A stretch of DNA of 64,000 nt from Nonomuraea jiangxiensis (GTDB lineage: Bacteria > Actinomycetota > Actinomycetes > Streptosporangiales > Streptosporangiaceae), in NCBI RefSeq assembly GCF_900099965.1, contig NZ_FNDJ01000008.1:124001-188000 (forward strand). The letters run 5' to 3'. How positions within the stretch are numbered: position 1 is the first letter of the stretch; the number at the start of each line of letters is the position of its first letter. The translations under genes were made by a program, and so were the position numbers. The notes under the pieces were generated by a model that searched no databases, was not told the origin of the DNA, and saw nothing but the letters and a program-made list of their open reading frames with translations. This document shows, in pieces, positions 50,787 to 59,421 of this stretch.

Positions 50787-51608
50787 TCATCGGCACAGGC
50801 GCTGCCACAGCGTGATCCACTGGTCGGGGTGGACGTACCCGACGACGGCGTCGCGGGCCACGCCGGCCGCCGCCAGGGCGGCGTCCACTCCTCGGTGGCG
50901 GGTCTTCAGCGAGGCGCGCACCGAGCCGCCGATTCCGCTGAAGCCCAGCTCGACCAGTTCCTGGTAGGTCCAGCGGCCGTGCACCAGGGGTTCGGGCCTG
51001 CGCTCGATCCGCCGGATCGCCGAGTCGACCGACGGTATCGGCCGGAAGCACTCCCGGCCCACCGTGTGGCCGAGCCGCCAGTGGAACCATGGCCACGACT
51101 GCACCGTGACGCGGCTCCAGCGGCCGTAGCCGCCCGCGCGTTTGCGGGCGTACTCGCGCTGGGTGAGCAGCGTGGCCGAGGTCAGGGACGGCGCCCGCAG
51201 GCACCAGTTCACGATCTTCGACGTCACCGAGTACGGGATGTTCCCCACGACCGCGAACGGCCGACCGGGGGCCCGCGCGGCGGTGAAGTCACCCTGCACC
51301 ACTTCGATGCGGGCGGCGCCGCGCGTGCGTGCGGCCAGCCGCCGGGCCAGGCGCGGGTCGATCTCGTAGCCGACGACGTGCGCGCCCGTCCTGGCCAGTG
51401 CCAGGGTGAGCGCTCCGGTGCCCGCACCCGGCTCCAGCACCAGGCCGGTCGGGTCGGCTGCGCTGATGACGAGCTCGATGGCGTGGCGGTCGGTCAGGAA
51501 GTTCTGCGAGAGCGTGCGCCGTGCCCGGTCCACCGAGGTGCGGGCGCCGACGGTCGTGCTCGGGTTCCTGGCGTGCGGGCGGCCGGCGAAGGCGTGACCG
51601 CGCGTCAC
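50787..51608 (-). CDS. Erm-type 23S rRNA adenine N6-methyltransferase
   Basis: 273 residues from GTG 51608. SAM-binding motif LEPGAGTGALT, acidic loop GYEIDPRLARRL, GDFT, and the catalytic NIPYS motif near residue 130. The basic N-terminus (RRTLSQNFLTD) is typical of Erm proteins, distinguishing them from KsgA. It dimethylates A2058 of 23S rRNA (E. coli numbering) and gives resistance to macrolides, lincosamides and streptogramin B. No macrolide biosynthetic gene lies in the window, so it may be intrinsic or regulatory. No leader peptide gene for translational attenuation was recognised in the 79-base gap to the next gene. Confidence 0.88.
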   Translation of the reverse strand: MTRGHAFAGRPHARNPSTTVGARTSVDRARRTLSQNFLTDRHAIELVISAADPTGLVLEPGAGTGALTLALARTGAHVVGYEIDPRLARRLAARTRGAARIEVVQGDFTAARAPGRPFAVVGNIPYSVTSKIVNWCLRAPSLTSATLLTQREYARKRAGGYGRWSRVTVQSWPWFHWRLGHTVGRECFRPIPSVDSAIRRIERRPEPLVHGRWTYQELVELGFSGIGGSVRASLKTRHRGVDAALAAAGVARDAVVGYVHPDQWITLWQRLCR

Positions 51609-51687
51609 ACTGCCGCCTTTCCGAGAGGCTTCGACAGGGGGTCACGGCGGTGAGGCCCGCCGCCCGACCGTTCGTCCCGCGTGAACG

Positions 51688-52503
51688 TCATCCGGGCGCC
51701 TTGCGGCTGAGGTGCTCCCAGGCGCGGTATTTCTCCACCCGGTCCTGAAGGTCCTGCTGGACCATGTCGTAGGACGCGGCGCCGACGATGAGACGCCGCG
51801 GCGGCTCCGGCAGGTCCACCAGCTCCATGATCACGGAAGCGGCGGTGTCCGGGGCGGGCCCGGGTTCGTCGCCCCACATCTCGATCAGCTTGTCGCGCAG
51901 CTCCTGGTAGTGCGGGTCGGGCGTGGTCATCGTGGTGCCCGTGGTGAACAGGCCGGTGTCGTAGCCGCCCATCTGGACGATGGTGAGCTTGACGCCGAAC
52001 TGCTCGGCCTCCATCGCCACGGCGTCGCTCACCGAGTCGAGCGCCGACTTGCCGGCCCCGTACAGGCCGACCATGGGGAAGCCGCCGCCGGTGCCCATCG
52101 TGGTGATCTGCAGGATGTGCCCGCCGCCCTGGGCGCGCAGGTACGGCAGCACGGCCTGGGTGACCCAGATCGCGCCGAACAGGTTGACGTCGAAGTGGGC
52201 TCTGATCTGCTCCTCCGTCGCCTCCTCCAGCATGCCCAGGAGCATGGCGCCGGCGTTGTTGACCACGATGTCGAGCCTGCCGAAGGCCGCGGCCGCCTGC
52301 TCCGCCGCCGCGAACACGGCCGCTCGGTCGGTGACGTCGAGCGGTAGCCGTACCAGGTCGCCGGGATGGCGCTGGGCGAGGTCGGCGAGCGGTTCGACGT
52401 TGCGGGCGGCCCCGACCACCCGGTCGCCCGCCTGCAGCGCCGCCTCTGTGAACGCCCGGCCCAGTCCTCGTGACGCGCCCGTGATGAACCACACCCGGCT
52501 CAT
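51688..52503 (-). CDS. SDR-family oxidoreductase
   Basis: 271 residues from ATG 52503 behind GGAGG. Motifs ITGASRGLG, NNAGAM, Ser in ITTMG region, and YGAGK catalytic Tyr/Lys. C-terminal extension EKYRAWEHLSRKAPG. Belongs to the group of actinobacterial SDRs repressed by a divergent TetR. Substrate unknown. Confidence 0.88.
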   Translation of the reverse strand: MSRVWFITGASRGLGRAFTEAALQAGDRVVGAARNVEPLADLAQRHPGDLVRLPLDVTDRAAVFAAAEQAAAAFGRLDIVVNNAGAMLLGMLEEATEEQIRAHFDVNLFGAIWVTQAVLPYLRAQGGGHILQITTMGTGGGFPMVGLYGAGKSALDSVSDAVAMEAEQFGVKLTIVQMGGYDTGLFTTGTTMTTPDPHYQELRDKLIEMWGDEPGPAPDTAASVIMELVDLPEPPRRLIVGAASYDMVQQDLQDRVEKYRAWEHLSRKAPG

Positions 52504-52543
52504 GGCTCCACCTCCCCTTGCTCGGATCCGTTGTGACGAGACA

Positions 52544-52587
52544 AGACGGTACGTCTCGCCTCGCGACAGTGTCAAGACGGAACGTCT
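52544..52587. promoter_or_regulatory. Two TetR operators
   Basis: AGACG-GTA-CGTCT (52544-52556) and AGACG-GAA-CGTCT (52575-52587) lie 31 bases apart inside 22-bp direct repeats that differ at two positions. They occupy the divergent promoters of the SDR and TetR genes. A plus-strand TACAAT at 52604-52609 would make the tetR mRNA leaderless. Confidence 0.75.
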
Positions 52588-52616
52588 CGTCTCGTGGTCG
52601 TGGTACAATCCGGGAC

Positions 52617-53264
52617 ATGGTCAAACAGCCCAACCCCGCCCGCCGCAGCGAGCGCTCCCGGCAGGCCATCCTCACCGCGGCCCGCGAGCTGGTCTCCGAG
52701 GTGGGATACGCCAAGCTGTCCATCGAGGCCATCGCGGCCCGGGCCGGCGTGGGCAAACAGACCATCTACCGCTGGTGGCCCTCCAAGGGCGCGGTGGTCC
52801 TGGACGCGTTCCTGGCGCTCAGTGAGAGCGGGCCGGAGGACAGCATGACGCTGCCCGACACCGGCGACCTGGAGGCCGACCTCAAGGTGGTGATGCGGGC
52901 GACGGTGGCCGAGTTCGCCGACCCCGCGTTCGAGGGCCCGATCCGCGCACTCAACACCGAGATCATCAACGACCCCGCCCTGGCCGCTCAATACCGGGCC
53001 AGGCTGGCGGGCCCCGTGGAGGAGGCCAAGAGGGCCCGGCTCCGCAGCGCGCAGCGAGCCGGGCAGCTCGCCGCCGACGCCGACCTCGACCTGGCCCTCG
53101 AACTGCTGTACGCGCCCCTCTACCAGCGCTGGCTGTTCCGCTCAGGACCGCTCACCCCTGCATACGCCGACGCCCTCGTCGAGGTCTTTCTCAAGGCCAT
53201 GCGGCCGGACGTCGACCAACTCACGGACGCCCAGGACTCTGCCAAGCTGGAGAAGAGCGGATGA
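52617..53264 (+). CDS. TetR-family repressor
   Basis: 215 residues, ATG 52617. Helix-turn-helix RSRQAILTAARELVSEVGYAKL, AARAGVGKQTIYRWWPSKGAV (residues 11-58). C-terminal TetR_C-type domain with EGPIRALNTEIINDPALAAQYR. Divergent from the SDR gene; two operators between. Followed by a strong hairpin shared with the convergent phosphoesterase gene. Confidence 0.92.
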   Translation: MVKQPNPARRSERSRQAILTAARELVSEVGYAKLSIEAIAARAGVGKQTIYRWWPSKGAVVLDAFLALSESGPEDSMTLPDTGDLEADLKVVMRATVAEFADPAFEGPIRALNTEIINDPALAAQYRARLAGPVEEAKRARLRSAQRAGQLAADADLDLALELLYAPLYQRWLFRSGPLTPAYADALVEVFLKAMRPDVDQLTDAQDSAKLEKSG

Positions 53265-53273
53265 AATTCCACG

Positions 53274-53316
53274 CACACAGGGCCGGCTCGGTTGGAATCC
53301 GGGCCGGCCCTGTGTG
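53274..53316. terminator. Strong bidirectional terminator
   Basis: CACACAGGGCCGGC (53274-53287) and GCCGGCCCTGTGTG (53303-53316) pair perfectly over 14 bp around a 15-base loop, ten bases after the TetR gene and ten before the end of the convergent 4.7-kb gene. Confidence 0.75.
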
Positions 53317-53325
53317 GTGTGGTGG

Positions 53326-56300
53326 TTACGGCGCGGGGACGCCGTCGAGGATGCTCACCGCGTCGGTGCCCCGGGTGACGACGAGCTTGCGGGTGAGGGT
53401 GTAGGAGCCGCCCGCCGGCACGTCGACGTTGAACCGGCTCATCACCCAGTTGCCCGCGGCGTAGACGTCGAAGGCACTGGCCGGCGTGCCGTAGACGAGA
53501 CCGAAGACCTGCGGGTCGGTCCCGGTCATGCCGATGTACGGCTTGGTCGGGGTGTAGGCCGCCGTCGCGCCCGGCGTCACGATGCCGGGCCCCGGGATGA
53601 CACTGGCCTGCCCGGCCGCGTCATGGTCCATCGCGTCACCGGTCCACACGCTGAGCGGGGCCGAGCCGGAGTTGCTCAGCTCCGTCGAGACCGTGGCGAA
53701 GTCGTCGCCCGGCTTCAGCGTGTACGTCGTCGCCGCCGTCAGGCCCGTGATGCCCTTGACCGGCCCCGATACCCGGACGACGGCCTTGTCGCCGCTCGCC
53801 TGGACGATCTGGACGTCGGTCGCCGCCACCGTCCGGATGTCCCACGCGCTACCGCCCGTCGGCTGGGTCGCCGAGACGTAGGGCAGGTTGATCCAGTCGA
53901 ACTGGTCGGCCATGCCGCGGACGGCCAGGTCGACCGGCTTGCCGCGGGTGCCACCGGAGAGCTGCGAGTCGTTGTAGGCGTCGGCGATCGCCATCGAGAG
54001 CTTGTCGTTCTCGATCATGATGTCGCCGTAGCCCGCCTCGACCAGACCCGAGCCGATCTGCTTGCCGTAGCCCGCCTCAACCTTGACCGGGCTCAGCGCG
54101 ACGTCGGCGACGCCGCTGCCGGCCACCGGCACGGTGACCGTGCCGGTGGCCGTGCCGGTGGCCGTCTGGTAGCCCAGCTTGGACACCCGGACGTCGTACT
54201 GACCGGCCGGGGCCTTGAGGAGGTACCTGCCCTGGGCGTCGGTGCCCGTGCTCGCGACCGCCCTGCCGGCCTGCTCCAGGGCGACGCGAGCACCGGCGAC
54301 GGCGGCGCCGCCCGCGGTGATCGTGCCGGCCGCGCGGGCGGCGTCCGGGACGGCCGCGTCGTGCAGGTCGATCTCGTCGGCCCACTTCGCGATGTTGCCG
54401 GTGGGGTCGCCGCCGGCGGTCGCGTAGTCGGTCAGGTGGTAGAAGCTGAACTGCTTGGTGGCACCGGGCGCCATCGTGGCGTCGTAGTAGAGACCCTCGA
54501 TGTAGCCGTACGCGCCGACCGCCGTCGGCGTGTCCAGCGCCCACGCGAGACCGTGGGCGGCCTGGCCGTTCGTGGTGGCCGCGTCAGCACCCACGTAGAC
54601 GTAGTTCCCGGTCCAGCCCGAGGTCTTCAGACCCGGGTTGACGCCGCTGAACCCGGGGATCCGGCCGTTGTCGGCCGAGCTGTCGGGGTCGATCATGTAG
54701 GTGAAGTAGCCCTGGTAACCCGTCGTGCCGGTGTTGGTCAGCTTGACCGTCATCTTCACGATCGGAGAATCGGGCAGGGTCTCGTAGCGGACCTGCGCCT
54801 TGATGGCCGGGTCCGCCCGATACTGACCGTTGCCGACCACGGCGGCGCCGTCGACCGCGAGGTCGGGCAGGTCGAGCTGGTCGTTCGGCCGGTCCCACGA
54901 GTCGGGCGGCGTGAGACTCGGACGCAGCAGCATTTCGCCCCAGTCGAGGGTCTCGGCGCCGTTGGCGTCGTTGAGCATGACGTCCGTCAGCGCGCCCTGG
55001 CCCAGGCCACCGGCGAGGTTGTTACCGCCGACGCCGTTGTCACCGGCGGCGTACGGCGTCACGGACGCCCGGATCTTGTCGTTGGCCAGGTAGTAGTACT
55101 CCTTGCCGGTGACCACGTCCGTGCGCGTGCTGCCGCTGCCGTAGTCCGGCGCGTACGTCGACTTGCCGGCGGTCGGGTGGACCACCTTGATGAGCTTCAG
55201 GTCGGCCGTCGTGTCGCCGGTGGCGCCGACCGTGGCGGTGGCGGTCGAGCGGCCGTCGGCGATCAGGCCGCGCTTGGCCGCCGTGACGGTCCAGGTCGAC
55301 GCCGGCAGGCCGATCCGGTAGCGGCCCCGGGCGTCGGTGGTGGTCACCGCGGTGTCCTGGCCGTCGGCGACGGCGGTGACCTTCGCGCCGGCGATCGGGG
55401 CGCCCGTCTCCGGGTCGCTGACCGTGCCGGTCACGGTCGCCCAGCGCTTCGCGGACTCGCCGCCGGGCACGTAGGCGTAGAGGTTGCCGTCCCAGGCGCC
55501 CGCCACGACGGTGTTGCCGCTGACGGCCGGGCCGGCGCCCACCCAGGTGCCGATCTCGTGGCTCCACAGGATCTGGCCGGTGTCGGAGGCCAGCGCGTAG
55601 AACCTGCCGTTGTTGGCGCCGACGAAGAGCGTGTCGCCGGCCACGACCGGGCTGGACATGACGCCACCGTGGTAGATGTCGCCGGGCAGCGCCCGCTCCC
55701 AGCGGACGTCGCCGGTCTGGGCGTCGAGGGCGACGACGGCGCCGCTCGGGAAGCCCATGTAGACGACGCCCTGCTCGACGGCCGCGGCGCTCGGGGTCGA
55801 GCCGCTGGAGACGAGCGAGGAGCGCGAGCTCTTGTACGTCCACAGCGTCGCGCCGGTCTTGGCGTCACGCGCGACGATGCCGTTGTTGGCGCCGATGAAG
55901 ACCTTTCCCTCGGCCGCGGTCGGCACGCCGTCCTGCCAACTGCCGAGCGACTCGGTTCCGGTCCACTTGCGGGCGCCGGTGGCCAGGTCGTAGGCGAGCA
56001 CGCGGTCGGCGGTCTCGTTGCCGACGTACACGGTGCCGTCCATGACGGCGGGCGTGCCGTCGCTCATGGTCGCGCCGGACATGGGGGAGGCCCAGATCTG
56101 CCGCCCGGTGCGGGTGTCGAGCGCCTTGAGGACGCCCTGGCTGCCGATGCCGAAGCGGGTCTGGTACGGCCAGAGCACCGTGTGGCCGGAGACGGCCGGC
56201 GAGTAATAGCCGTAGGTGCGCTGGTTGTTCGGGGCCGGCGCCTGCTCGGGCACGGCCTTCCAGCGCAGCCTGCCGCTCTCGGCGTCGACGGCGTAGAGCT

Positions 56301-58056
56301 CCGAGCCGAGGGTCGGCGCGAAGATCAGGCCGTCACCGTAAGCGAGGCTGCCGTGGATCGACTGCGGCACCTTGACGTTCCACAGCTCCTTGCCGTTCTT
56401 GAGCTGGACGGCGTGGATCCGGCTGTCGCCGTCGCCGTTCTCGTCGCGGGTGCCCGCGTAGACGACGCCGTCGTGGATGACCGGCGACCCGGTGAGGAAG
56501 GTGCCGTCGGTGCGGAAGCTCCAGGCCAGGCGGCGGCCGGCCTCCTGCGCCGGCGCGACACCGGAGTGGGCCATGTTGCCGTGGTGCTGGTCCCAGTCAC
56601 CCGCGGCGACCGGCTTGAGCGCCGGCTCGCGGGTGAAAGTGAAGTCCGCCGACTTGGTCCAGGTCTTGCCCGCCGCGTCGACCACCTGCACGTCGATGCT
56701 GTACTTACCGGGCTTCTGCCGGCTGTTGGGCAGGTTGCCCTGCCAGGTGAACTCGCCGCTGTGGTGCAGCGGCATCCAGTTCTTGTCGCCGGCGATCCGG
56801 TAGCGCGCCGAGACGACCTCGTCGCCGGTGTCGTAGGCGTTGATCTGGATGCCCGGGAAGTCCGCGGCCGGCACCGTCGAGCCGGGCGCGGGGCTGACGA
56901 TGGTGAGGTGCTCGTTCTCGCCGTACATCCGGAACGGGTTGTCGAAGCCCGGGCCCGCCATGTGGATGTAGCGGAAGCCGCGGGGCGCGTTGTCGATCGT
57001 GTACGAGCTCGACACGGTCTGGATGTGCTTGGCGGTCGAGGCGAACGCCGAGTCGTTCTCGACGTGGTTGGAGTGCTCGTGGCCGACCAGGATCAGCTGC
57101 GCCTGGTACGTCTCCAGCACGTCACCGAAGGCGTCGTACTCCGAGGGCGAGCCGAAGGGGACGTTCATCGGCTGGTGGGTGAGGACGACGACCTCGATGT
57201 CGTTTCTCGGGTCGTCGTCGAGCGGAACGCTCGCGGCGAGGTCGTCCTTGAGCCAGGCGAGCTCCTCGTCGAACGGCGCCGAGCCGTTGTTCTCGAGCAC
57301 CACGAAGTGCCGGTTGCCGTAGTTGAACGAGTACCACTCCGGACCGACGTTCTTGCGGTAGTTGTCGATCTTGTCCGCGTACGCCGACCCGGCCGCGTAC
57401 TCGTGGTTGCCGACGGCCGGCCACACGCCGACGGCCGACTGCTGGGTGCCGCGGCGGTAGGTGTCGAACTGCGCCTGGCTGGCGTCGTTGGTGAGGTCGC
57501 CGCTGACCGCGATGAAGCGCAGGTCGGTGCCGGTGGAGTTGATCTCGCGGATCTGGTCGGGCAGCTGTGCGTTGACGTGCGGGTCGGCGATGTTGGCCCA
57601 GGAGAAGGTGTCGCCGTCGGACGGCTCGTCACGGACGAGCGCGAAGTCCGCGGTCGGCGTGGCGTCGTCGGCGAGCTCGCCGAGGTTGGCCCAGAATCTC
57701 GGCTCCTTGTACTGGTCCAGGCCGAACCGGTAGCCCCGCGGCTGGCCGGCCCACACGATGTCCGTCTTGCGGCGGTCGGTGGAGATCGTCAGCGAGTAGG
57801 AGCCGTCGGCGGCGGTCGTGGTGGCGACCTTGCCGTCGGAGACGCGCACGCCGGCCAGGCCGGCCTCGTCGGGGCTGCGCCGGCCGTCGCCGTTGGCGTC
57901 GACGTACACGGCGCCGCTGACGATGGCCTCCGGCGGGTCGATGGCGTTCGCCGCGTACGACGTGAGCGGGCCCGCCACGACACTGGCGGCGAGCGCCAGC
58001 GTGGTGGTGTACAGGACGACGCGCAGGCGCGCGCGTGTCCAGGTTAACGCGGACAT
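53326..58056 (-). CDS. Giant secreted metallophosphoesterase with PQQ-type propeller and carboxypeptidase-regulatory-like domains
   Basis: 1576 residues from ATG 58056, six bases after GAAGGA. Signal peptide about 1-35. An SdrD_B-like domain (GAVYVDANGDGRRSPDEAG, about 40-110) precedes a calcineurin-like phosphoesterase domain with DPH (ADPHVN), SGDLTND, GNHE, THQP and GHEH metal ligands (about 150-400). A linker Ig-like region is followed by an eight-bladed PQQ-type propeller (about 520-860: GVVYAGTRDENGDG, ALDTRTGRQIW, VVALDAQTGDVRW, YALASDTGQILW), then carboxypeptidase-regulatory-like folds (TGTVSDPETGAPIAGAKV and similar at about 880 and 1230) and a C-terminal beta region. Secreted multi-domain enzyme, probably a wall-associated phosphodiesterase or nucleotidase. 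Downstream of the HupE-like gene by 31 bases. Confidence 0.85.
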   Translation of the reverse strand: MSALTWTRARLRVVLYTTTLALAASVVAGPLTSYAANAIDPPEAIVSGAVYVDANGDGRRSPDEAGLAGVRVSDGKVATTTAADGSYSLTISTDRRKTDIVWAGQPRGYRFGLDQYKEPRFWANLGELADDATPTADFALVRDEPSDGDTFSWANIADPHVNAQLPDQIREINSTGTDLRFIAVSGDLTNDASQAQFDTYRRGTQQSAVGVWPAVGNHEYAAGSAYADKIDNYRKNVGPEWYSFNYGNRHFVVLENNGSAPFDEELAWLKDDLAASVPLDDDPRNDIEVVVLTHQPMNVPFGSPSEYDAFGDVLETYQAQLILVGHEHSNHVENDSAFASTAKHIQTVSSSYTIDNAPRGFRYIHMAGPGFDNPFRMYGENEHLTIVSPAPGSTVPAADFPGIQINAYDTGDEVVSARYRIAGDKNWMPLHHSGEFTWQGNLPNSRQKPGKYSIDVQVVDAAGKTWTKSADFTFTREPALKPVAAGDWDQHHGNMAHSGVAPAQEAGRRLAWSFRTDGTFLTGSPVIHDGVVYAGTRDENGDGDSRIHAVQLKNGKELWNVKVPQSIHGSLAYGDGLIFAPTLGSELYAVDAESGRLRWKAVPEQAPAPNNQRTYGYYSPAVSGHTVLWPYQTRFGIGSQGVLKALDTRTGRQIWASPMSGATMSDGTPAVMDGTVYVGNETADRVLAYDLATGARKWTGTESLGSWQDGVPTAAEGKVFIGANNGIVARDAKTGATLWTYKSSRSSLVSSGSTPSAAAVEQGVVYMGFPSGAVVALDAQTGDVRWERALPGDIYHGGVMSSPVVAGDTLFVGANNGRFYALASDTGQILWSHEIGTWVGAGPAVSGNTVVAGAWDGNLYAYVPGGESAKRWATVTGTVSDPETGAPIAGAKVTAVADGQDTAVTTTDARGRYRIGLPASTWTVTAAKRGLIADGRSTATATVGATGDTTADLKLIKVVHPTAGKSTYAPDYGSGSTRTDVVTGKEYYYLANDKIRASVTPYAAGDNGVGGNNLAGGLGQGALTDVMLNDANGAETLDWGEMLLRPSLTPPDSWDRPNDQLDLPDLAVDGAAVVGNGQYRADPAIKAQVRYETLPDSPIVKMTVKLTNTGTTGYQGYFTYMIDPDSSADNGRIPGFSGVNPGLKTSGWTGNYVYVGADAATTNGQAAHGLAWALDTPTAVGAYGYIEGLYYDATMAPGATKQFSFYHLTDYATAGGDPTGNIAKWADEIDLHDAAVPDAARAAGTITAGGAAVAGARVALEQAGRAVASTGTDAQGRYLLKAPAGQYDVRVSKLGYQTATGTATGTVTVPVAGSGVADVALSPVKVEAGYGKQIGSGLVEAGYGDIMIENDKLSMAIADAYNDSQLSGGTRGKPVDLAVRGMADQFDWINLPYVSATQPTGGSAWDIRTVAATDVQIVQASGDKAVVRVSGPVKGITGLTAATTYTLKPGDDFATVSTELSNSGSAPLSVWTGDAMDHDAAGQASVIPGPGIVTPGATAAYTPTKPYIGMTGTDPQVFGLVYGTPASAFDVYAAGNWVMSRFNVDVPAGGSYTLTRKLVVTRGTDAVSILDGVPAP

Positions 58057-58087
58057 CGGGATCCTTCGGGAGGAGGGAGGGAGGGTG

Positions 58088-59218
58088 TCAGGCAAGGAGC
58101 GGGGAGCGTTCCACGAACCAGACCAGACCGGCACCGGCGACGGCGACGGTCGCCGCGACGGTGCCGAGCGTGAGGGCGCGAGCGGCGACCGGCGTGGTCG
58201 CGACCCTGCGCAGGAACAGCAGCGCCGGGAAAGCGAGCGCGATGATCGTCAGCTGGACGAGCTCGATGCCGACGTTGAAGGAGACCAGGCCGGCCAGCGT
58301 CGAGGCCGACAGCGGCCCGTCGACGGTGAGCGCGTCCGCGAAGCCGAGCCCGTGCAGCAGCCCGAAGCCGAAGACCACGGGCAGCCGGTGGCTCATCCGC
58401 GGCGCGAGCAGGTTGTCGAGCGCGACGAAGGCGATCGACAGCGCGATGAGCGGCTCGACGATCCACCCGGGCACGCTGACCCAGCCGATCGCGGCCAGCA
58501 CCAGGGTCACCGAGTGCGCGGCCGTGAAGGCCGTGGCGACCTCGACGACGTCGCGCAGCCGCTTCGCGCCCAGCAGCAGCGCCAGCAGGAACAGCACGTG
58601 GTCGAGCCCGAAGAGCAGGTGCTCCGCCCCGAGCCGGACGAACCGCGGGATCTCGCTGAGCAGGTCGGTGTGCCCCACCGTGACGCTGGTGCGGGCGGCG
58701 TCGAGCAACGTCGAACCGCGGCGGCCATCGATGTCGTAGGCCACCATCGTGGTGGTCTCGTCGACGACGCCGTCGGAGGCGCGGAAGATGTCGCTGCGGA
58801 CGGTGAGCGCGCCGGAGGCCGGGCAGTCGTAGGCGAGCGCGACCTGCACCGTGCCGGAGTCGGCGAGTTCGACGCGGGCGCCGTCCTCAGCGGTGCATCC
58901 GATCAGGGCGCGGCTCAGCCGCAGCCGCCCGCCGACGTACGCCGCCACGTCGCTCGCGTGCGCGTCCAGCGAACCGCGCCGCACCTCGGTCGGCACCTCG
59001 GCGGGCGCGCCGTCCACGCCCACCGCGTCCGGGCTCAGGGCTCCGTCGAGGCCCAGCAGCCGGGCGAGGACGTCGTACTCCACGTCGACGACGGCGGCGA
59101 CGCCGTCGCCCTGGCCGCGCAGGTCGACCGCGACCGAGGTCGCGCGGATGTGCGCCTGCGCCGGAGCGGCGGGAAGGAACACGGCAACAAGGGCGGCGAG
59201 GAACGCCAGTAGACGCAC
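58088..59218 (-). CDS. HupE/UreJ-like membrane protein
   Basis: 376 residues from GTG 59218 (GGAAG eight bases upstream; longer start TTG 59260 possible). Signal peptide ending PAQA-H, an extracytoplasmic domain of about 150 residues, and about six transmembrane helices with the HupE signature FVRLGAEHLLFGLDHVLFLLAL and TAAHSVTLVLAAIG, and later LLHGLGFA. Family members are associated with nickel or other metal uptake. Here it is the upstream gene of the giant phosphoesterase, suggesting a metal-delivery or anchoring partner for that metalloenzyme; this is inference from order only. Confidence 0.8.
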   Translation of the reverse strand: MRLLAFLAALVAVFLPAAPAQAHIRATSVAVDLRGQGDGVAAVVDVEYDVLARLLGLDGALSPDAVGVDGAPAEVPTEVRRGSLDAHASDVAAYVGGRLRLSRALIGCTAEDGARVELADSGTVQVALAYDCPASGALTVRSDIFRASDGVVDETTTMVAYDIDGRRGSTLLDAARTSVTVGHTDLLSEIPRFVRLGAEHLLFGLDHVLFLLALLLGAKRLRDVVEVATAFTAAHSVTLVLAAIGWVSVPGWIVEPLIALSIAFVALDNLLAPRMSHRLPVVFGFGLLHGLGFADALTVDGPLSASTLAGLVSFNVGIELVQLTIIALAFPALLFLRRVATTPVAARALTLGTVAATVAVAGAGLVWFVERSPLLA

Positions 59219-59421
59219 AGCAGGCACTTCCGTCGTGGGGGAACGGCGGTCGTTCCCCAACCCTGCAGTGCTCGCTCCACACCCGGCAACCGGCTACGGC
59301 CCAATTCACCGACCCTTCCGCTACCGGTCACCGCCCGGCCTGAAGCCGGGTTCCGAAGAGGCCGCCTGTGTCCCGCGGTGCCACGGGACGGCGAAGTCCC
59401 GGGGTTGTGTCAAGATCCGGT

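Noticed and set aside
53314..58047. A 1577-residue open frame on the plus strand
   Set aside because: It lies opposite the phosphoesterase gene; its product is Val/Arg/Gly/Asp-rich with no recognisable motif, typical of the antisense frame of a high-GC gene.
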